A stretch of 36,010 bases of DNA from Verrucomicrobiaceae bacterium (GTDB lineage Bacteria; Verrucomicrobiota; Verrucomicrobiia; Verrucomicrobiales; Verrucomicrobiaceae), in contig JAJTDU010000008.1 of assembly GCA_021298725.1 (NCBI GenBank), positions 1-36,010 on the forward strand, written 5' to 3'. Under the pieces are notes generated by a model. It did no database searches and was not told the origin of the DNA. It saw nothing but the letters and a program-made list of their open reading frames with translations. Positions 24,493 through 32,410 of this stretch are shown one piece after another. A program made the position numbers and the translations under genes. Within the stretch, counting starts at the first letter, position 1; the number at the start of each line of letters is the position of its first letter.

Positions 24493-25218
24493 TCACTCCC
24501 ACACGCCGAGCTTCACGAGCTGCTTGGTGGCGGTTCCTGCCCAGTCGCGGTTCGCAGCGGGGCTGGCGGGGCTAGGGTGGAGGACGCGGCCGGTTTTAAA
24601 GGCGCCGTTCATGGCCTCGTGGGCGCGGATGGCGCAGGCTTCGGCATAAGCGCCGACGCCGATGACCCACTCAGGCTGCAAAGCGGCGATGACGGCGCGG
24701 AGATGTGTGTCGCAGTGCTGGTTCAGCACGGCGGCCTCGGCGGCGGGGAGTTTGTCAGGCGTGAAGTTACGACCGCCTGACTCGATGAAGACGAGCGGGC
24801 AGTAGTTGGCGACGAAGTGATCGTTAAAAAAGGCCTCTGCCTTGCCAAAACGCTGAGCGAAGTGGCCCCAGAGCCGCCGGCCGCTGACTTCAGACTGCGG
24901 GCAGTCAAAACCGAGCACGGGGCGCTTCGGATGCTCGCGCTCCGGTTTGCCCACGGGTTCGCGGATGCCCATCCAGTCGCGCACGGCGGCGATCTCGCCA
25001 AAGGGGACGCCGGTCTGCGTCATGCCGAAGGGGCCGGGATTCATGCCGATGAAGACGACGCGCTTCGTGCTGCCTCCAAAACGCCGCAGATAGGCTTCAT
25101 GCGGCGCCCAGGCGTAGTCGAGCGGTTGGTAAACATAGTCCACCGGCTCGGCAAAGCGCAGCGGACGGAGGGATTCACGCAAGGTCAGGGCGGCGGAGAC
25201 AAGGGAGGCGGCGGGCAT
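24493..25218 (-). CDS. Single-strand-selective uracil-DNA glycosylase (SMUG1 family)
   Basis: 241 aa from the ATG of MPAASLVSAALTLRESL; the longer ORF runs into the rpsB upstream region. The catalytic motif 'FIGMNPGPFGMTQTGVPFGE' (with the water-activating Asn) is nearly identical to that of vertebrate SMUG1. 'VRDWMGI', 'NYCPLVFIESGGRNFTPDKL' and the DNA-intercalating loop region 'HPSPASPAANRDW' are also present. The enzyme removes uracil and some oxidised pyrimidines to start base excision repair. SMUG1 is far less common in bacteria than Ung, so this is a useful lineage marker. It is divergent from rpsB. Confidence 0.93.
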   Translation of the reverse strand: MPAASLVSAALTLRESLRPLRFAEPVDYVYQPLDYAWAPHEAYLRRFGGSTKRVVFIGMNPGPFGMTQTGVPFGEIAAVRDWMGIREPVGKPEREHPKRPVLGFDCPQSEVSGRRLWGHFAQRFGKAEAFFNDHFVANYCPLVFIESGGRNFTPDKLPAAEAAVLNQHCDTHLRAVIAALQPEWVIGVGAYAEACAIRAHEAMNGAFKTGRVLHPSPASPAANRDWAGTATKQLVKLGVWE

Positions 25219-25304
25219 GGGAAGGCGGATGATTATCGCCTCTGGCAGTGAAAGCAAACCCGGTGGGGAGGGCTGGTGGTGCCGGTGTGTGGCGGAAAAA
25301 CCGC

Positions 25305-25332
25305 TTGCCGCACCAGGGGATGCCGCTAACAT
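25305..25332 (+). promoter_or_regulatory. Candidate rpsB-tsf promoter
   Basis: TTGCCG (25305-25310) and TAACAT (25327-25332) are spaced by 16 bases in the gap between the divergent SMUG1 and rpsB genes. This leaves an untranslated leader of about 125 bases. Confidence 0.45.
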
Positions 25333-25398
25333 CGCGGCCCTTTTGCCGGTCCACGTTGGTCCGGCCAAGGAACTTAACACCCAGCCCGTTCGACCGGA

Positions 25399-25416
25399 TC
25401 AGCCTCCCCAGGCTGA
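25399..25416 (+). promoter_or_regulatory. Hairpin in the rpsB leader
   Basis: TCAGCCT-CCCC-AGGCTGA forms a perfect 7-bp stem with a 4-base loop, 48 bases before the rpsB ATG. Upstream in the leader GCCGG...CCGGC can also pair. Structured rpsB leaders are known to mediate S2 feedback control in several phyla; a role here is inference. Confidence 0.45.
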
Positions 25417-25463
25417 GCGCTTTTCAAACAGCGTGCGGAAGACAGGCACCCCTCTACAAACAC

Positions 25464-26159
25464 ATGTCCACACCGATCCTTGCCGAGCTCGTCGAAGCCG
25501 GCGTCCACTTTGGTCACCAGACCAAGCGTTGGAACCCCAAGATGAAGAAGTTCATCATGGGCACCAAAAACCAGATCCACATCCTCAACATCGAGGAAAC
25601 CGTGGGCCAGATTGACAAAGCGGCCGAATTCCTGGCCGACCTCGCCCGCAAAGGCAAAAAAATCCTCTTCGTCGGCTGCAAGCGCCAGGCGCAGGAAGCC
25701 ATCAAGCAGGCTGCTGAAGCCTGCGGCCAGTATTACGTCAACCATCGCTGGTTGGGCGGCACGCTCACCAACATGGAGACGATCAAGAAGAGCATCGCCC
25801 GTCTGAACTACCTCGAGGAGATCGAGAGCAAGCCTGAGTTCAAGCTCATGTCCAAAAAGGAACTCGCCAGCCTGAACCGCGAGCGCATCAAACTGGAGCG
25901 CAACCTGCGTGGCATCCGCCACATGGGCCGCATCCCTGACGCCGCCGTCATCGTCGATTCCGCCCGCGAGCACATCGCTGTTCATGAGTCCCGCCGCCTG
26001 GGCATCCCAATCGTCGCTCTCGTCGATACGAACGCCGACCCAAACATCATCGACTACCCGATCGCTGCGAACGACGACGCCATCCGCTCCATCCGCATCA
26101 TCTTGCAGAAGCTGATCGACCCCGTCATCGTCGCCACCGCCGAGGCCAAGAAAGACTAA
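25464..26159 (+). CDS. rpsB: 30S ribosomal protein S2
   Basis: 231 aa starting [27 protein letters not shown], a canonical S2 N-terminus, so the ATG at 25464 replaces the longer ORF-track start. Further signatures are '[17 protein letters not shown]', '[20 protein letters not shown]', '[39 protein letters not shown]' and '[13 protein letters not shown]'. S2 joins the small subunit late and helps recruit S1. No clear Shine-Dalgarno precedes the ATG (CTCTACAAACAC). It is followed by tsf after 23 bases, the standard rpsB-tsf operon. Confidence 0.98.
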   Translation: MSTPILAELVEAGVHFGHQTKRWNPKMKKFIMGTKNQIHILNIEETVGQIDKAAEFLADLARKGKKILFVGCKRQAQEAIKQAAEACGQYYVNHRWLGGTLTNMETIKKSIARLNYLEEIESKPEFKLMSKKELASLNRERIKLERNLRGIRHMGRIPDAAVIVDSAREHIAVHESRRLGIPIVALVDTNADPNIIDYPIAANDDAIRSIRIILQKLIDPVIVATAEAKKD

Positions 26160-26182
26160 TCATCCACCCCCCAAACTGACCC

Positions 26183-26782
26183 ATGGCTGAAATCTCCGCG
26201 AAACTCGTCATGACCCTGCGTGAAAAGACCAACGCAGGCATGATGGAATGCAAAAAAGCCCTCACCGAAGCCGCTGGCGACCTTGAGAAGGCTGAAACCA
26301 TCCTCCGCAAAAGCGGCACCATCAAGGCTGAGAAAAAGGCCGACCGCCAGACGAAGGAAGGCATCATCGCCTCCTACATCCACATGGCTGGCCGCATCGG
26401 CGTGCTCATCGAAGTGAACTGCGAGACCGACTTCGTCGCCCGCAATGAAAACTTCCAGGCCCTCGTGAAGGACATTTCCCTCCACATCGCCGCCTCGAAC
26501 CCACGCTTCCTCCAGCGCGAGGACATCCCTGCCGATCTCATCGCCAAGGAACGCGAAATCGGGGCTGAGCTGGTCAAAGGCAAGCCCGCCAACATCGTGG
26601 ACAAGATCGTGGACGGCAAAATGGAGAAATTCTACGCCGACAACTGCCTGCTGGAGCAAGCCTTCATCAAGGATCCCGATCTCACCATCGCGAACTTGCT
26701 CAAGGGCAAGATCACCGAGCTGGGCGAGAACCTCGTCGTGCGTCGCTTCGTGCGTTACGCCGTGGGTGAAGACCTATCGTAA
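26183..26782 (+). CDS. tsf: Elongation factor Ts
   Basis: 199 aa, the short EF-Ts form (as in Thermus) rather than the about 280-aa E. coli form. The N-terminal UBA-like domain 'KLVMTLREKTNAGMMECKKALTEAAGDLEKAETILRKSG' is followed by the core 'GRIGVLIEVNCETDFVARNENFQALVKDISLHIAASNPRFL' and the C-terminal 'LLEQAFIKDPDLTIANLLKGKITELGENLVVRRFVRYAVGE'. EF-Ts catalyses GDP release from EF-Tu. The second core repeat is reduced. It ends 30 bases before a strong intrinsic terminator. Confidence 0.98.
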   Translation: MAEISAKLVMTLREKTNAGMMECKKALTEAAGDLEKAETILRKSGTIKAEKKADRQTKEGIIASYIHMAGRIGVLIEVNCETDFVARNENFQALVKDISLHIAASNPRFLQREDIPADLIAKEREIGAELVKGKPANIVDKIVDGKMEKFYADNCLLEQAFIKDPDLTIANLLKGKITELGENLVVRRFVRYAVGEDLS

Positions 26783-26784
26783 TA

Positions 26785-26800
26785 CGAGTCCTCGGACTCG
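26785..26800 (+). repeat. Small hairpin after tsf
   Basis: CGAGTCC-TC-GGACTCG is a perfect 7-bp inverted repeat directly behind the tsf stop and 11 bases before the terminator stem. It may stabilise the mRNA 3' region. Confidence 0.5.
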
Positions 26801-26811
26801 ATCTAAATCTG

Positions 26812-26841
26812 GGGGGCGGACACAAGTCCGCCCCCTTTTTT
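26812..26841 (+). terminator. Intrinsic terminator of rpsB-tsf
   Basis: GGGGGCGGAC, loop ACAA, GTCCGCCCCC, then TTTTTT: a perfect 10-bp GC-rich stem followed by six T. This is the clearest rho-independent terminator in the window. Confidence 0.93.
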
Positions 26842-27190
26842 GTTTTCTGCCTAAGTCTTCAAAACTCAACTTCAAGAACATGATATTTAGCTTTGCTAAA
26901 ATAACCACAATATGCCAAATTTCCGTAATTGGCATATCGACTATGCGTGGCGACCCACAACTGGCCTCTCATGCCCGCGTCTTGTGCGCACTCCATCTTC
27001 CAGCGCTTTGCGGTGGTGCCTGAGCTTTGGGCACCAAGGGCGGCAGCGTGTTGCAAACCGTCGTCAAGGCAGGTCAAGCAGGGTCAAGACACCCAGGCTG
27101 GATCGTCTCCCACCAAAACCCGCAACTTTCAGTTTCTTCCCGGCCAGAATCCTCCATGCTTCGCCCCCGTTTTTCGCCCCCTTTTTTACC
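26842..27190. other. Long non-coding gap with an AT-rich island and inverted repeat
   Basis: About 350 bases between the tsf terminator and DAHP synthase hold no convincing gene. The first 100 bases are markedly AT-rich for this window. They contain ATATGCCAA (26910-26918) and its exact complement TTGGCATAT (26929-26937), a 9-bp inverted repeat with a 10-base spacer, an operator-like site or hairpin. From about 26980 the composition returns to GC-rich. It includes GGTGCC...GGCACC (near 27015-27035) and short direct repeats of GTCAAG/GGTCAAG near 27062-27090, which look like an intergenic repeat unit. ORFs drawn across it lack homology. Confidence 0.55.
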
Positions 27191-28255
27191 GTGAGTCTTT
27201 CGCATCCTACTGACGACCTCCGCGTCGCCGAAATCCTTCCTCTGATCCAGCCTGCCCTGCTCATGCATGAGTTCCGGCTCGGAGAGCTTGAATCCGCCTT
27301 CATCGAAGACTCGCGCAAGCGTGCTGAGGCGATTCTGACGCTGAAGGACGACCGCCTCCTCGTAGTCGTCGGTCCTTGCTCGATCCACGACACCAAGTCC
27401 GCGCTCGAATACGCCCAGCACATCCTTGAGGCACGGCAGAAGTACGGCGCTGACCTGGAGATCGTCATGCGCGTCTATTTTGAAAAGCCGCGCACCACGG
27501 TTGGCTGGAAGGGCTTCATCAACGATCCGCATCTCGACGGAACTTTCGACATCAATAGCGGCCTGCGTGGCGCACGTGATCTCCTCATCAAGCTGACCAA
27601 ACGCGGCGTTCCTGCTGGCACGGAGTTTCTTGACGTGATCACGCCGCAGTACATCGCCGATGTGGTGATCTGGGGCGCGATTGGTGCCCGCACGACGGAA
27701 AGCCAGGTGCATCGCCAGCTTGCTTCTGGTTTGTCCATGCCGGTTGGCTTCAAAAACGGCACGGATGGCGGCATCCAAGTCGCGCTTGATGCCATTGAAG
27801 CCGCTAAAGGCCAGCACTGCTTCCTGTCCGTGACGAAGGACGGCGTCGCCGCCATCGTGAACACGAAGGGCAACAACGCCTGCCACGTCATCCTGCGCGG
27901 AGGCAAAGGCGGCACGAATTTCGACGCGGCGGCCATCAAGACCGTCGCCGACCAGCTGACCGCACGCGGCCTGCCCGCCAGCGTCATGGTCGATTGCAGC
28001 CACGGCAACAGTTTGAAGGACTACCGCAAACAGCCCGTCGCCTCCGCCTCCATCGCCGAGCAGATCAGCGGTGGCAGCAAGGCCATCACCGGTGTGATGA
28101 TCGAAAGCCATCTCGTCGAAGGCCGCCAGGACACCAAGCCAGACCACGCCCTCACCTACGGGCAGAGCATCACCGACGCCTGCGTCTCCTGGGAAACCAC
28201 GGAAGCCATGCTCGATCAACTCGCCGCCGCCGTCCGCGCTCGTCGCAGCAAATGA
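27191..28255 (+). CDS. aroF: 3-deoxy-7-phosphoheptulonate (DAHP) synthase, class I
   Basis: 354 aa from a GTG; the track start at 26912 would translate the repeat-rich gap. It condenses PEP and erythrose-4-phosphate, the first step of the shikimate pathway. Family marks of the AroF/G/H type are 'VVGPCSIHDTKSALEYA', 'VMRVYFEKPRTTVGWKG', 'DINSGLRGARDLL', 'WGAIGARTTESQVHRQLASGLSMPVGFKNGTDG', 'ILRGGKGGTNFD', 'MVDCSHGNSLKDY' and 'ITGVMIESHLVEGRQ'. Length matches E. coli AroG (350 aa). I cannot tell from sequence which aromatic amino acid inhibits it. The DUF2887 gene starts 6 bases downstream. Confidence 0.95.
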   Translation: MSLSHPTDDLRVAEILPLIQPALLMHEFRLGELESAFIEDSRKRAEAILTLKDDRLLVVVGPCSIHDTKSALEYAQHILEARQKYGADLEIVMRVYFEKPRTTVGWKGFINDPHLDGTFDINSGLRGARDLLIKLTKRGVPAGTEFLDVITPQYIADVVIWGAIGARTTESQVHRQLASGLSMPVGFKNGTDGGIQVALDAIEAAKGQHCFLSVTKDGVAAIVNTKGNNACHVILRGGKGGTNFDAAAIKTVADQLTARGLPASVMVDCSHGNSLKDYRKQPVASASIAEQISGGSKAITGVMIESHLVEGRQDTKPDHALTYGQSITDACVSWETTEAMLDQLAAAVRARRSK

Positions 28256-28261
28256 TCGTGC

Positions 28262-29149
28262 ATGAGAACAGACAAGCAGTTCTTCAGCATCTTCCGAGCC
28301 TGTCCGGAACTGGTCTATGAGCTTGCCGGTCAGCCCTCACCCGGTCCATGTCAGTTGCGGTCCGAAAGCTTTAAAGAATTCGCCCGCACGGCGGATGCGG
28401 TGCTGGAGCCGCACGACAAAAAACAGCCTGCCTGCGTGATCGAAGTCCAGTTTCAGCGTGATGAAACCATTTACACCCGGCTGGTCATTGAGATGGCTCT
28501 CGCGCAGGAGAAAAAGCGTTATCGTGGCGTCCAGGGCATCATCTTTTTCGCCCGCAAGGCGCTCGATCCCCGCACTCCGCCCTGGCAGCGTGTGGTTCAG
28601 GCCGTGTATCTCGACGAAGCGCTCGAAAAACTGCGCCTGGAGCAGCCTGAACATCTGGCGCTCGACGTACTGGCACCCATTTGCATCGAGTCTGACTCGG
28701 CACTTGAAGCCGCCGCCGCCAGCCACTACCATCGTATCCGACAGCAATCCCTGCCGCTTCCGCAGCGGGACGCCTTGCTCGCCGTTTTCGAGTCCTGGCT
28801 CTTTGAGCGTTTCAAAACCATGGATAGAAAGAAACTCGCCATGATCCTCAAATTTCCCACCGCAGACATCACCAGCACCGTTGCTGGCCGCCAGATTCTC
28901 GAAGAAGGCATGAGCAGGGGCATTGAGCAAGGCATTGAAAAAGGCATTGAGCAGGGCCGTGACGCCGCATCGCTGGAGGCTATTCGTAAAATGGGGGGGC
29001 GGCACTTTGGAAAACTGGCCAAAACACTCGACGCCCGGCTCAAGAAGCTGCCAACGAAGCATAAAGAGCGGCTCTTTGAAGCCATGATGGACATGGGAAG
29101 CTGGAAAGACGTGGCGGCTTGGGTTGCCAAAAAAAGCGCTAAATGCTGA
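28262..29149 (+). CDS. DUF2887 (Rpn/PD-(D/E)XK nuclease-like) protein
   Basis: 295 aa starting MRTDKQFFSIFRACPELVYELAG. 'ADAVLEPHD...PACVIEVQFQRDETIYTRLVIEMALAQ' is the nuclease core of the DUF2887 group: an acidic residue in ADAVLEP and the E-x-Q of IEVQF, the usual PD-(D/E)XK variant of the Rpn family. 'GIIFFARKALDP' follows. The C-terminal half has the Gly/Ile/Glu/Gln run 'RGIEQGIEKGIEQGRD' typical of Rpn relatives, then 'LTKHKERLFEAMMDM'-like helical sequence. Related proteins promote recombination or act in toxin-like settings; the role here is unknown. It sits between aroF and rfaE1, 6 bases after one and overlapping the other by 7. Confidence 0.82.
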   Translation: MRTDKQFFSIFRACPELVYELAGQPSPGPCQLRSESFKEFARTADAVLEPHDKKQPACVIEVQFQRDETIYTRLVIEMALAQEKKRYRGVQGIIFFARKALDPRTPPWQRVVQAVYLDEALEKLRLEQPEHLALDVLAPICIESDSALEAAAASHYHRIRQQSLPLPQRDALLAVFESWLFERFKTMDRKKLAMILKFPTADITSTVAGRQILEEGMSRGIEQGIEKGIEQGRDAASLEAIRKMGGRHFGKLAKTLDARLKKLPTKHKERLFEAMMDMGSWKDVAAWVAKKSAKC

Positions 29150-30141
29150 CTGCTGACATTGCCAGACAGGCCATTGACCGCCTCGCGGCTGGCCGCATTC
29201 TCGTCATCGGGGACGTCATGCTTGACCACTTCATCTGGGGTCATGTCCGCCGCATTTCGCCTGAGGCACCCGTGCCGATCGTCGAAGTCACCAAAGAAGA
29301 GTTCTATCCGGGTGGGGCGGCCAATGTCGCGCGCAACATCTCGCCCTTCTCGCCGCACACGCATCTCATGGGACGTGTCGGCAAGGACATAGCGGCTGAC
29401 AAGCTCCGTGCGCTGTTGATTGAGGACAAAGTCGATCCCGCGCCGCTGGTGGTGCATGAAACCCTGCCCACGATCTCCAAAGCCCGTGTCTCCGCCCGCC
29501 AGCAGCAGATCGTCCGTGTGGATCGCGAAAAATTGCTGCCGCTGACCGACGCCGAGCTCATTGAAGTGGAGCAGCGCGTGCGTGATCTCGCGCCGAACCT
29601 CGACGCCATCATTCTCGAAGACTATGGCAAAGGCTTCATGACCGAAAAGCTCATGCAGTTGGTCGCCAAGATCGCTGCCGAGCACCAGCTCATCGTCACC
29701 GTTGATCCATCGCCGCGAAATCCGCTGCCCTGGGCCGGGGTGTCACTCGTGAAGCCGAACCGCCTCGAAGCCTTCGCCGCCGCCGGGCTGGAAGACCATC
29801 TCCTCCCCGGCCCGCCGCTTGAAAACCAAGAACTGCTCGAAGTTGGTCGTGTTCTGCTCGCCAAATGGGATGTCGCCAGCGTACTCGTGACCCTGGGCGA
29901 GCACGGCATGATGCTGTTTGAGCGCGATCATGCTCCTCACCACATTCCCACCCGGGCGCGTGAGGTGTTTGACGTTTCCGGTGCTGGCGACACTGCCATC
30001 GCGTTGCTCACGTTGGCGCTCGCAGCCCAATTTTCGCTGCATGATGCCGCCGACATCGCCAACCACGCCAGCGGCATCGTCGTTGGCAAGCTCGGCACCG
30101 CCACCTTGACGCCCGAAGAGCTTCTGGCAGCCTTCTCATGA
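29143..30141 (+). CDS. rfaE1: D-glycero-beta-D-manno-heptose-7-phosphate kinase
   Basis: 332 aa. PfkB-family kinase with the RfaE/HldE first-domain signature 'ILVIGDVMLDHFIWGHVRRISPEAPVPIVEV' and 'YPGGAANVARNI'. Further marks are 'ILEDYGKG', 'VDPSPRNPLPWAGVSLVKPN', 'VLVTLGEHGMML' and the catalytic-base motif DVSGAGDTAIALL. It makes heptose-1,7-bisphosphate on the way to ADP-heptose for LPS core. The nucleotidyltransferase domain of fused HldE is absent, so a separate RfaE2/HldC must be encoded elsewhere. The start overlaps the DUF2887 stop by 7 bases; gmhA follows after 1 base. Confidence 0.95.
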   Translation: MLTADIARQAIDRLAAGRILVIGDVMLDHFIWGHVRRISPEAPVPIVEVTKEEFYPGGAANVARNISPFSPHTHLMGRVGKDIAADKLRALLIEDKVDPAPLVVHETLPTISKARVSARQQQIVRVDREKLLPLTDAELIEVEQRVRDLAPNLDAIILEDYGKGFMTEKLMQLVAKIAAEHQLIVTVDPSPRNPLPWAGVSLVKPNRLEAFAAAGLEDHLLPGPPLENQELLEVGRVLLAKWDVASVLVTLGEHGMMLFERDHAPHHIPTRAREVFDVSGAGDTAIALLTLALAAQFSLHDAADIANHASGIVVGKLGTATLTPEELLAAFS

Positions 30142-30142
30142 T

Positions 30143-30724
30143 ATGAGCTCTGATTTCTCCTCCCTTTTCAAAACGCACCTCGACGAGCATCAGGACGCCA
30201 TCGCCAAACTCAGCGCGATGAATGATCAAATCGCCCCGCTGGCCGACGCGTGGCTCACGGCGTTGCGAAACGGCAAAAAAATCATCTTCTTTGGCAACGG
30301 TGGCAGCGCCGCCGACGCGCAGCATCTCGCCGCCGAACTCGTCGTGCGTTATCGCATCAATCGTCCCGCTCTCGCCGGTCTCGCTTTGACTACCGACACC
30401 TCGATCCTCACCGCGCACAGCAACGACTTCGGCTACGACACCGTCTTCTCGCGCCAGATCGAAGCCCTTGCGCAGCCCGGTGATGTCGTGCTCGGCATCT
30501 CCACGAGCGGCACGAGTAAAAATGTCCTTCTCGGTCTCGAGGCCGCGAACAAGTGCGGTTGCGTCACCATCGCCTTCACCGGCGAAAAAGGCGCGGATTG
30601 CGCTGCTGAGGCCACGTTGAGCTTCAAAGCGCCCTCTGCGATTACCGCACGCGTCCAGGAATGCCATCTTCTTATCGGGCATCTCCTCTGTGATGTCGCG
30701 GAACAATCGTTTGCCGCCGCCTGA
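30143..30724 (+). CDS. gmhA: Phosphoheptose isomerase (sedoheptulose-7-phosphate isomerase)
   Basis: 193 aa SIS-domain protein. 'FFGNGGSAADAQHLAAELVVRY' (phosphate-binding Ser and catalytic Glu), 'TSILTAHSNDFGYDTVFSRQIEALAQPGDVVLGISTSGTSKNVL' and the C-terminal His region 'QECHLLIGHLLCDVAEQ' are diagnostic of GmhA. It converts sedoheptulose-7-phosphate to D-glycero-D-manno-heptose-7-phosphate, the substrate of the kinase encoded 1 base upstream. The two genes are consecutive steps in one operon. Confidence 0.96.
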   Translation: MSSDFSSLFKTHLDEHQDAIAKLSAMNDQIAPLADAWLTALRNGKKIIFFGNGGSAADAQHLAAELVVRYRINRPALAGLALTTDTSILTAHSNDFGYDTVFSRQIEALAQPGDVVLGISTSGTSKNVLLGLEAANKCGCVTIAFTGEKGADCAAEATLSFKAPSAITARVQECHLLIGHLLCDVAEQSFAAA

Positions 30725-30737
30725 GAAGGCAGTCTGC

Positions 30738-32099
30738 ATGAAAGCATCGTCCCAGTTCACGCCTCACCCGCGTGGCGGTCTGCATGGCATGGTCGTCGGC
30801 TTCTCCCAGTCGGCGTTGCTGCGCGTCCTCCGGCTTGTGATCAATGTGGTCATCACCGGATTGCTCGCGCGTCATCTCGGCAGCGCGGGTTTTGGTGCCC
30901 TGGCGGCCAGCCTCGCGCTGGTGTCGTTGCTTTACACGCTTGCGGAGCTGGGCATGGGCCGCGTGCTCGTGCGCGAGCTGCTGCGGGAAGGTGCGGACCA
31001 GTCCGCGATCATGGGCTCCAGCTTTTACACAAGGCTCACCACGGGCATCACGCTCTTTGCCGTGCTGGCCGCCTATGCCTTCATCTTCGAGCCTGCGCAT
31101 GCCTCTTTGTTGCTCATTTACGGCCTCGCTCTATTCACGCATGCCGCCACGGATGTGCTCGCATGGTTTGAGGCCGAGCGTCACATGCCAGCGGCCACCT
31201 GGTGCCAGTTTGGCGGCTTCACACTGAGCGTCGTTGCCATCGTGGCGGGCATCATCTGGCATGCGCCGCTTGGGTTCTTTGCGCTCACTTTCATCATCGA
31301 ATGTCTCGTGACTGCGGCGGCTCTGTTTGCCCGCTACCATCAGCTTGGGGGTGCCTGGAGGTCGTGGCGCTGGGAAAAAATTCTCTCCTTCCGTCTGCTG
31401 CGTGAGTCGTGGTATGAGATCGCCACCCAGCTCACGCTGCTCATGCTGCTGCGCCTGGACGCGGTCATGGTGCAGGCCATGCGCGGTGAGACCGAGACTG
31501 GTTATTACAGTGCCGCAGTTCGCATCTCCGAAGTCGCCTACTTCATCCCGATGCTGCTTGCCGGTTTCATGCTGCCGCCGCTCATGCAGCGAAAGCAGTC
31601 CGGAGCGCCGGATTATCGTGACCGTGTCGCCGACTACTTCGGGGTCAGCCTTGCCATCACCCTGCCGATCGCTCTTGGCATTGTGTTCACCTCCGGGTGG
31701 CTGGTGAGCCTGTTGTTCGGCTCCGGCTTCCTCCCCGCGGCTCCAATGCTCACCGTGCATGCCTGGGCGCTCATTCCTTTCGCTCTGGGCATCGTCAGGA
31801 CGCAGTATCTCACCATCGAGGGCAAACTTTGGGCCAACATCCCGGCCGTGGCTGCCGCTCTCATCATCAACATCGTGCTGAACTGGCTTTGGATTCCTGC
31901 GCACGGCGGTCTAGGGGCCGCGTGGGCCACCTTGATCGCCTACAGCGCCGCCTGGGTGGTCAGCACGCCTTGCATGGCCGCCACGCGCGATCTCACGGGG
32001 CTCATGCTGCGTGGAGTCATTCGTCTTCCGCATCTCCTGCAAGACACTCGTGCGCGTCTGCGGCATTCACGTTTCCTCGGCACTCAGTCACATCCATGA
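30738..32099 (+). CDS. Polysaccharide flippase (MATE/Wzx-type, MVF superfamily)
   Basis: 453 aa from the ATG of MKASSQFTPHPRGGL; the track start at 30690 overlaps gmhA. Twelve or more hydrophobic spans run through the protein. The N-terminus 'LLRVLRLVINVVITGLLARHLGSAGFGALAASLALVSLLYTLAELGM' is typical of Wzx/RfbX flippases, as is 'ETGYYSAAVRISEVAYFIPMLLAGFMLPPL' in the middle. It should move lipid-linked sugar units across the inner membrane, fitting a surface polysaccharide role with the genes that follow. The last bases overlap the next start as ATGA. Confidence 0.9.
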   Translation: MKASSQFTPHPRGGLHGMVVGFSQSALLRVLRLVINVVITGLLARHLGSAGFGALAASLALVSLLYTLAELGMGRVLVRELLREGADQSAIMGSSFYTRLTTGITLFAVLAAYAFIFEPAHASLLLIYGLALFTHAATDVLAWFEAERHMPAATWCQFGGFTLSVVAIVAGIIWHAPLGFFALTFIIECLVTAAALFARYHQLGGAWRSWRWEKILSFRLLRESWYEIATQLTLLMLLRLDAVMVQAMRGETETGYYSAAVRISEVAYFIPMLLAGFMLPPLMQRKQSGAPDYRDRVADYFGVSLAITLPIALGIVFTSGWLVSLLFGSGFLPAAPMLTVHAWALIPFALGIVRTQYLTIEGKLWANIPAVAAALIINIVLNWLWIPAHGGLGAAWATLIAYSAAWVVSTPCMAATRDLTGLMLRGVIRLPHLLQDTRARLRHSRFLGTQSHP

Positions 32100-32410
32100 A
32101 TCGCGGTAATCCAGGTGCTACAGCCGTCATCGCCATGCTCATGCTCGGCGGGTTGTATGCCGTCGCCTCGGTCTTGCTCACCGAAGGCAACACCATCGGC
32201 CAGATGTCCATGTACCTCATGGTCGGCGGCTTTCTGCTGTCTTTGATGGCGCCGCGCCTCGGATTCTACATCTGGATCATCTTCTGCGGTTACAACGACC
32301 TCCTCAAGCGCCTCCTCGTCGTCGGCGGTCGTGTCACTCAGGAGGATTTGAAATTCGTCCTTGGTATCACCCCCGCCATGTTCGCCGGTGTCGTCGGGCG
32401 CGGGGCTTAA
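32096..32410 (+). pseudogene. N-terminal fragment of an O-antigen ligase/polymerase
   Basis: 104 aa starting at the ATGA overlap with the flippase. It has three hydrophobic spans (TAVIAMLMLGGLYAVASVLL, MYLMVGGFLLSLMAP, LGFYIWIIFCGY), then 'LKRLLVVGGRVTQEDLKFVLGITPAMFAGVV', after which the frame ends in 'GRGA' and TAA. The continuation of the protein is in the next frame from about 32391 (see the following entry). The O-antigen ligase family normally has several more residues and at least one more span at this point. Confidence 0.7.

Noticed and set aside
27074-28219. 381-aa minus-strand ORF opposite DAHP synthase
   Set aside because: Antisense shadow with no domain.
28910-28970. Short repeats coding GIEQGIEKGIEQG taken as a DNA repeat element
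   Set aside because: They are in frame within the DUF2887 gene and typical of Rpn-family C-termini, so they are a protein feature.
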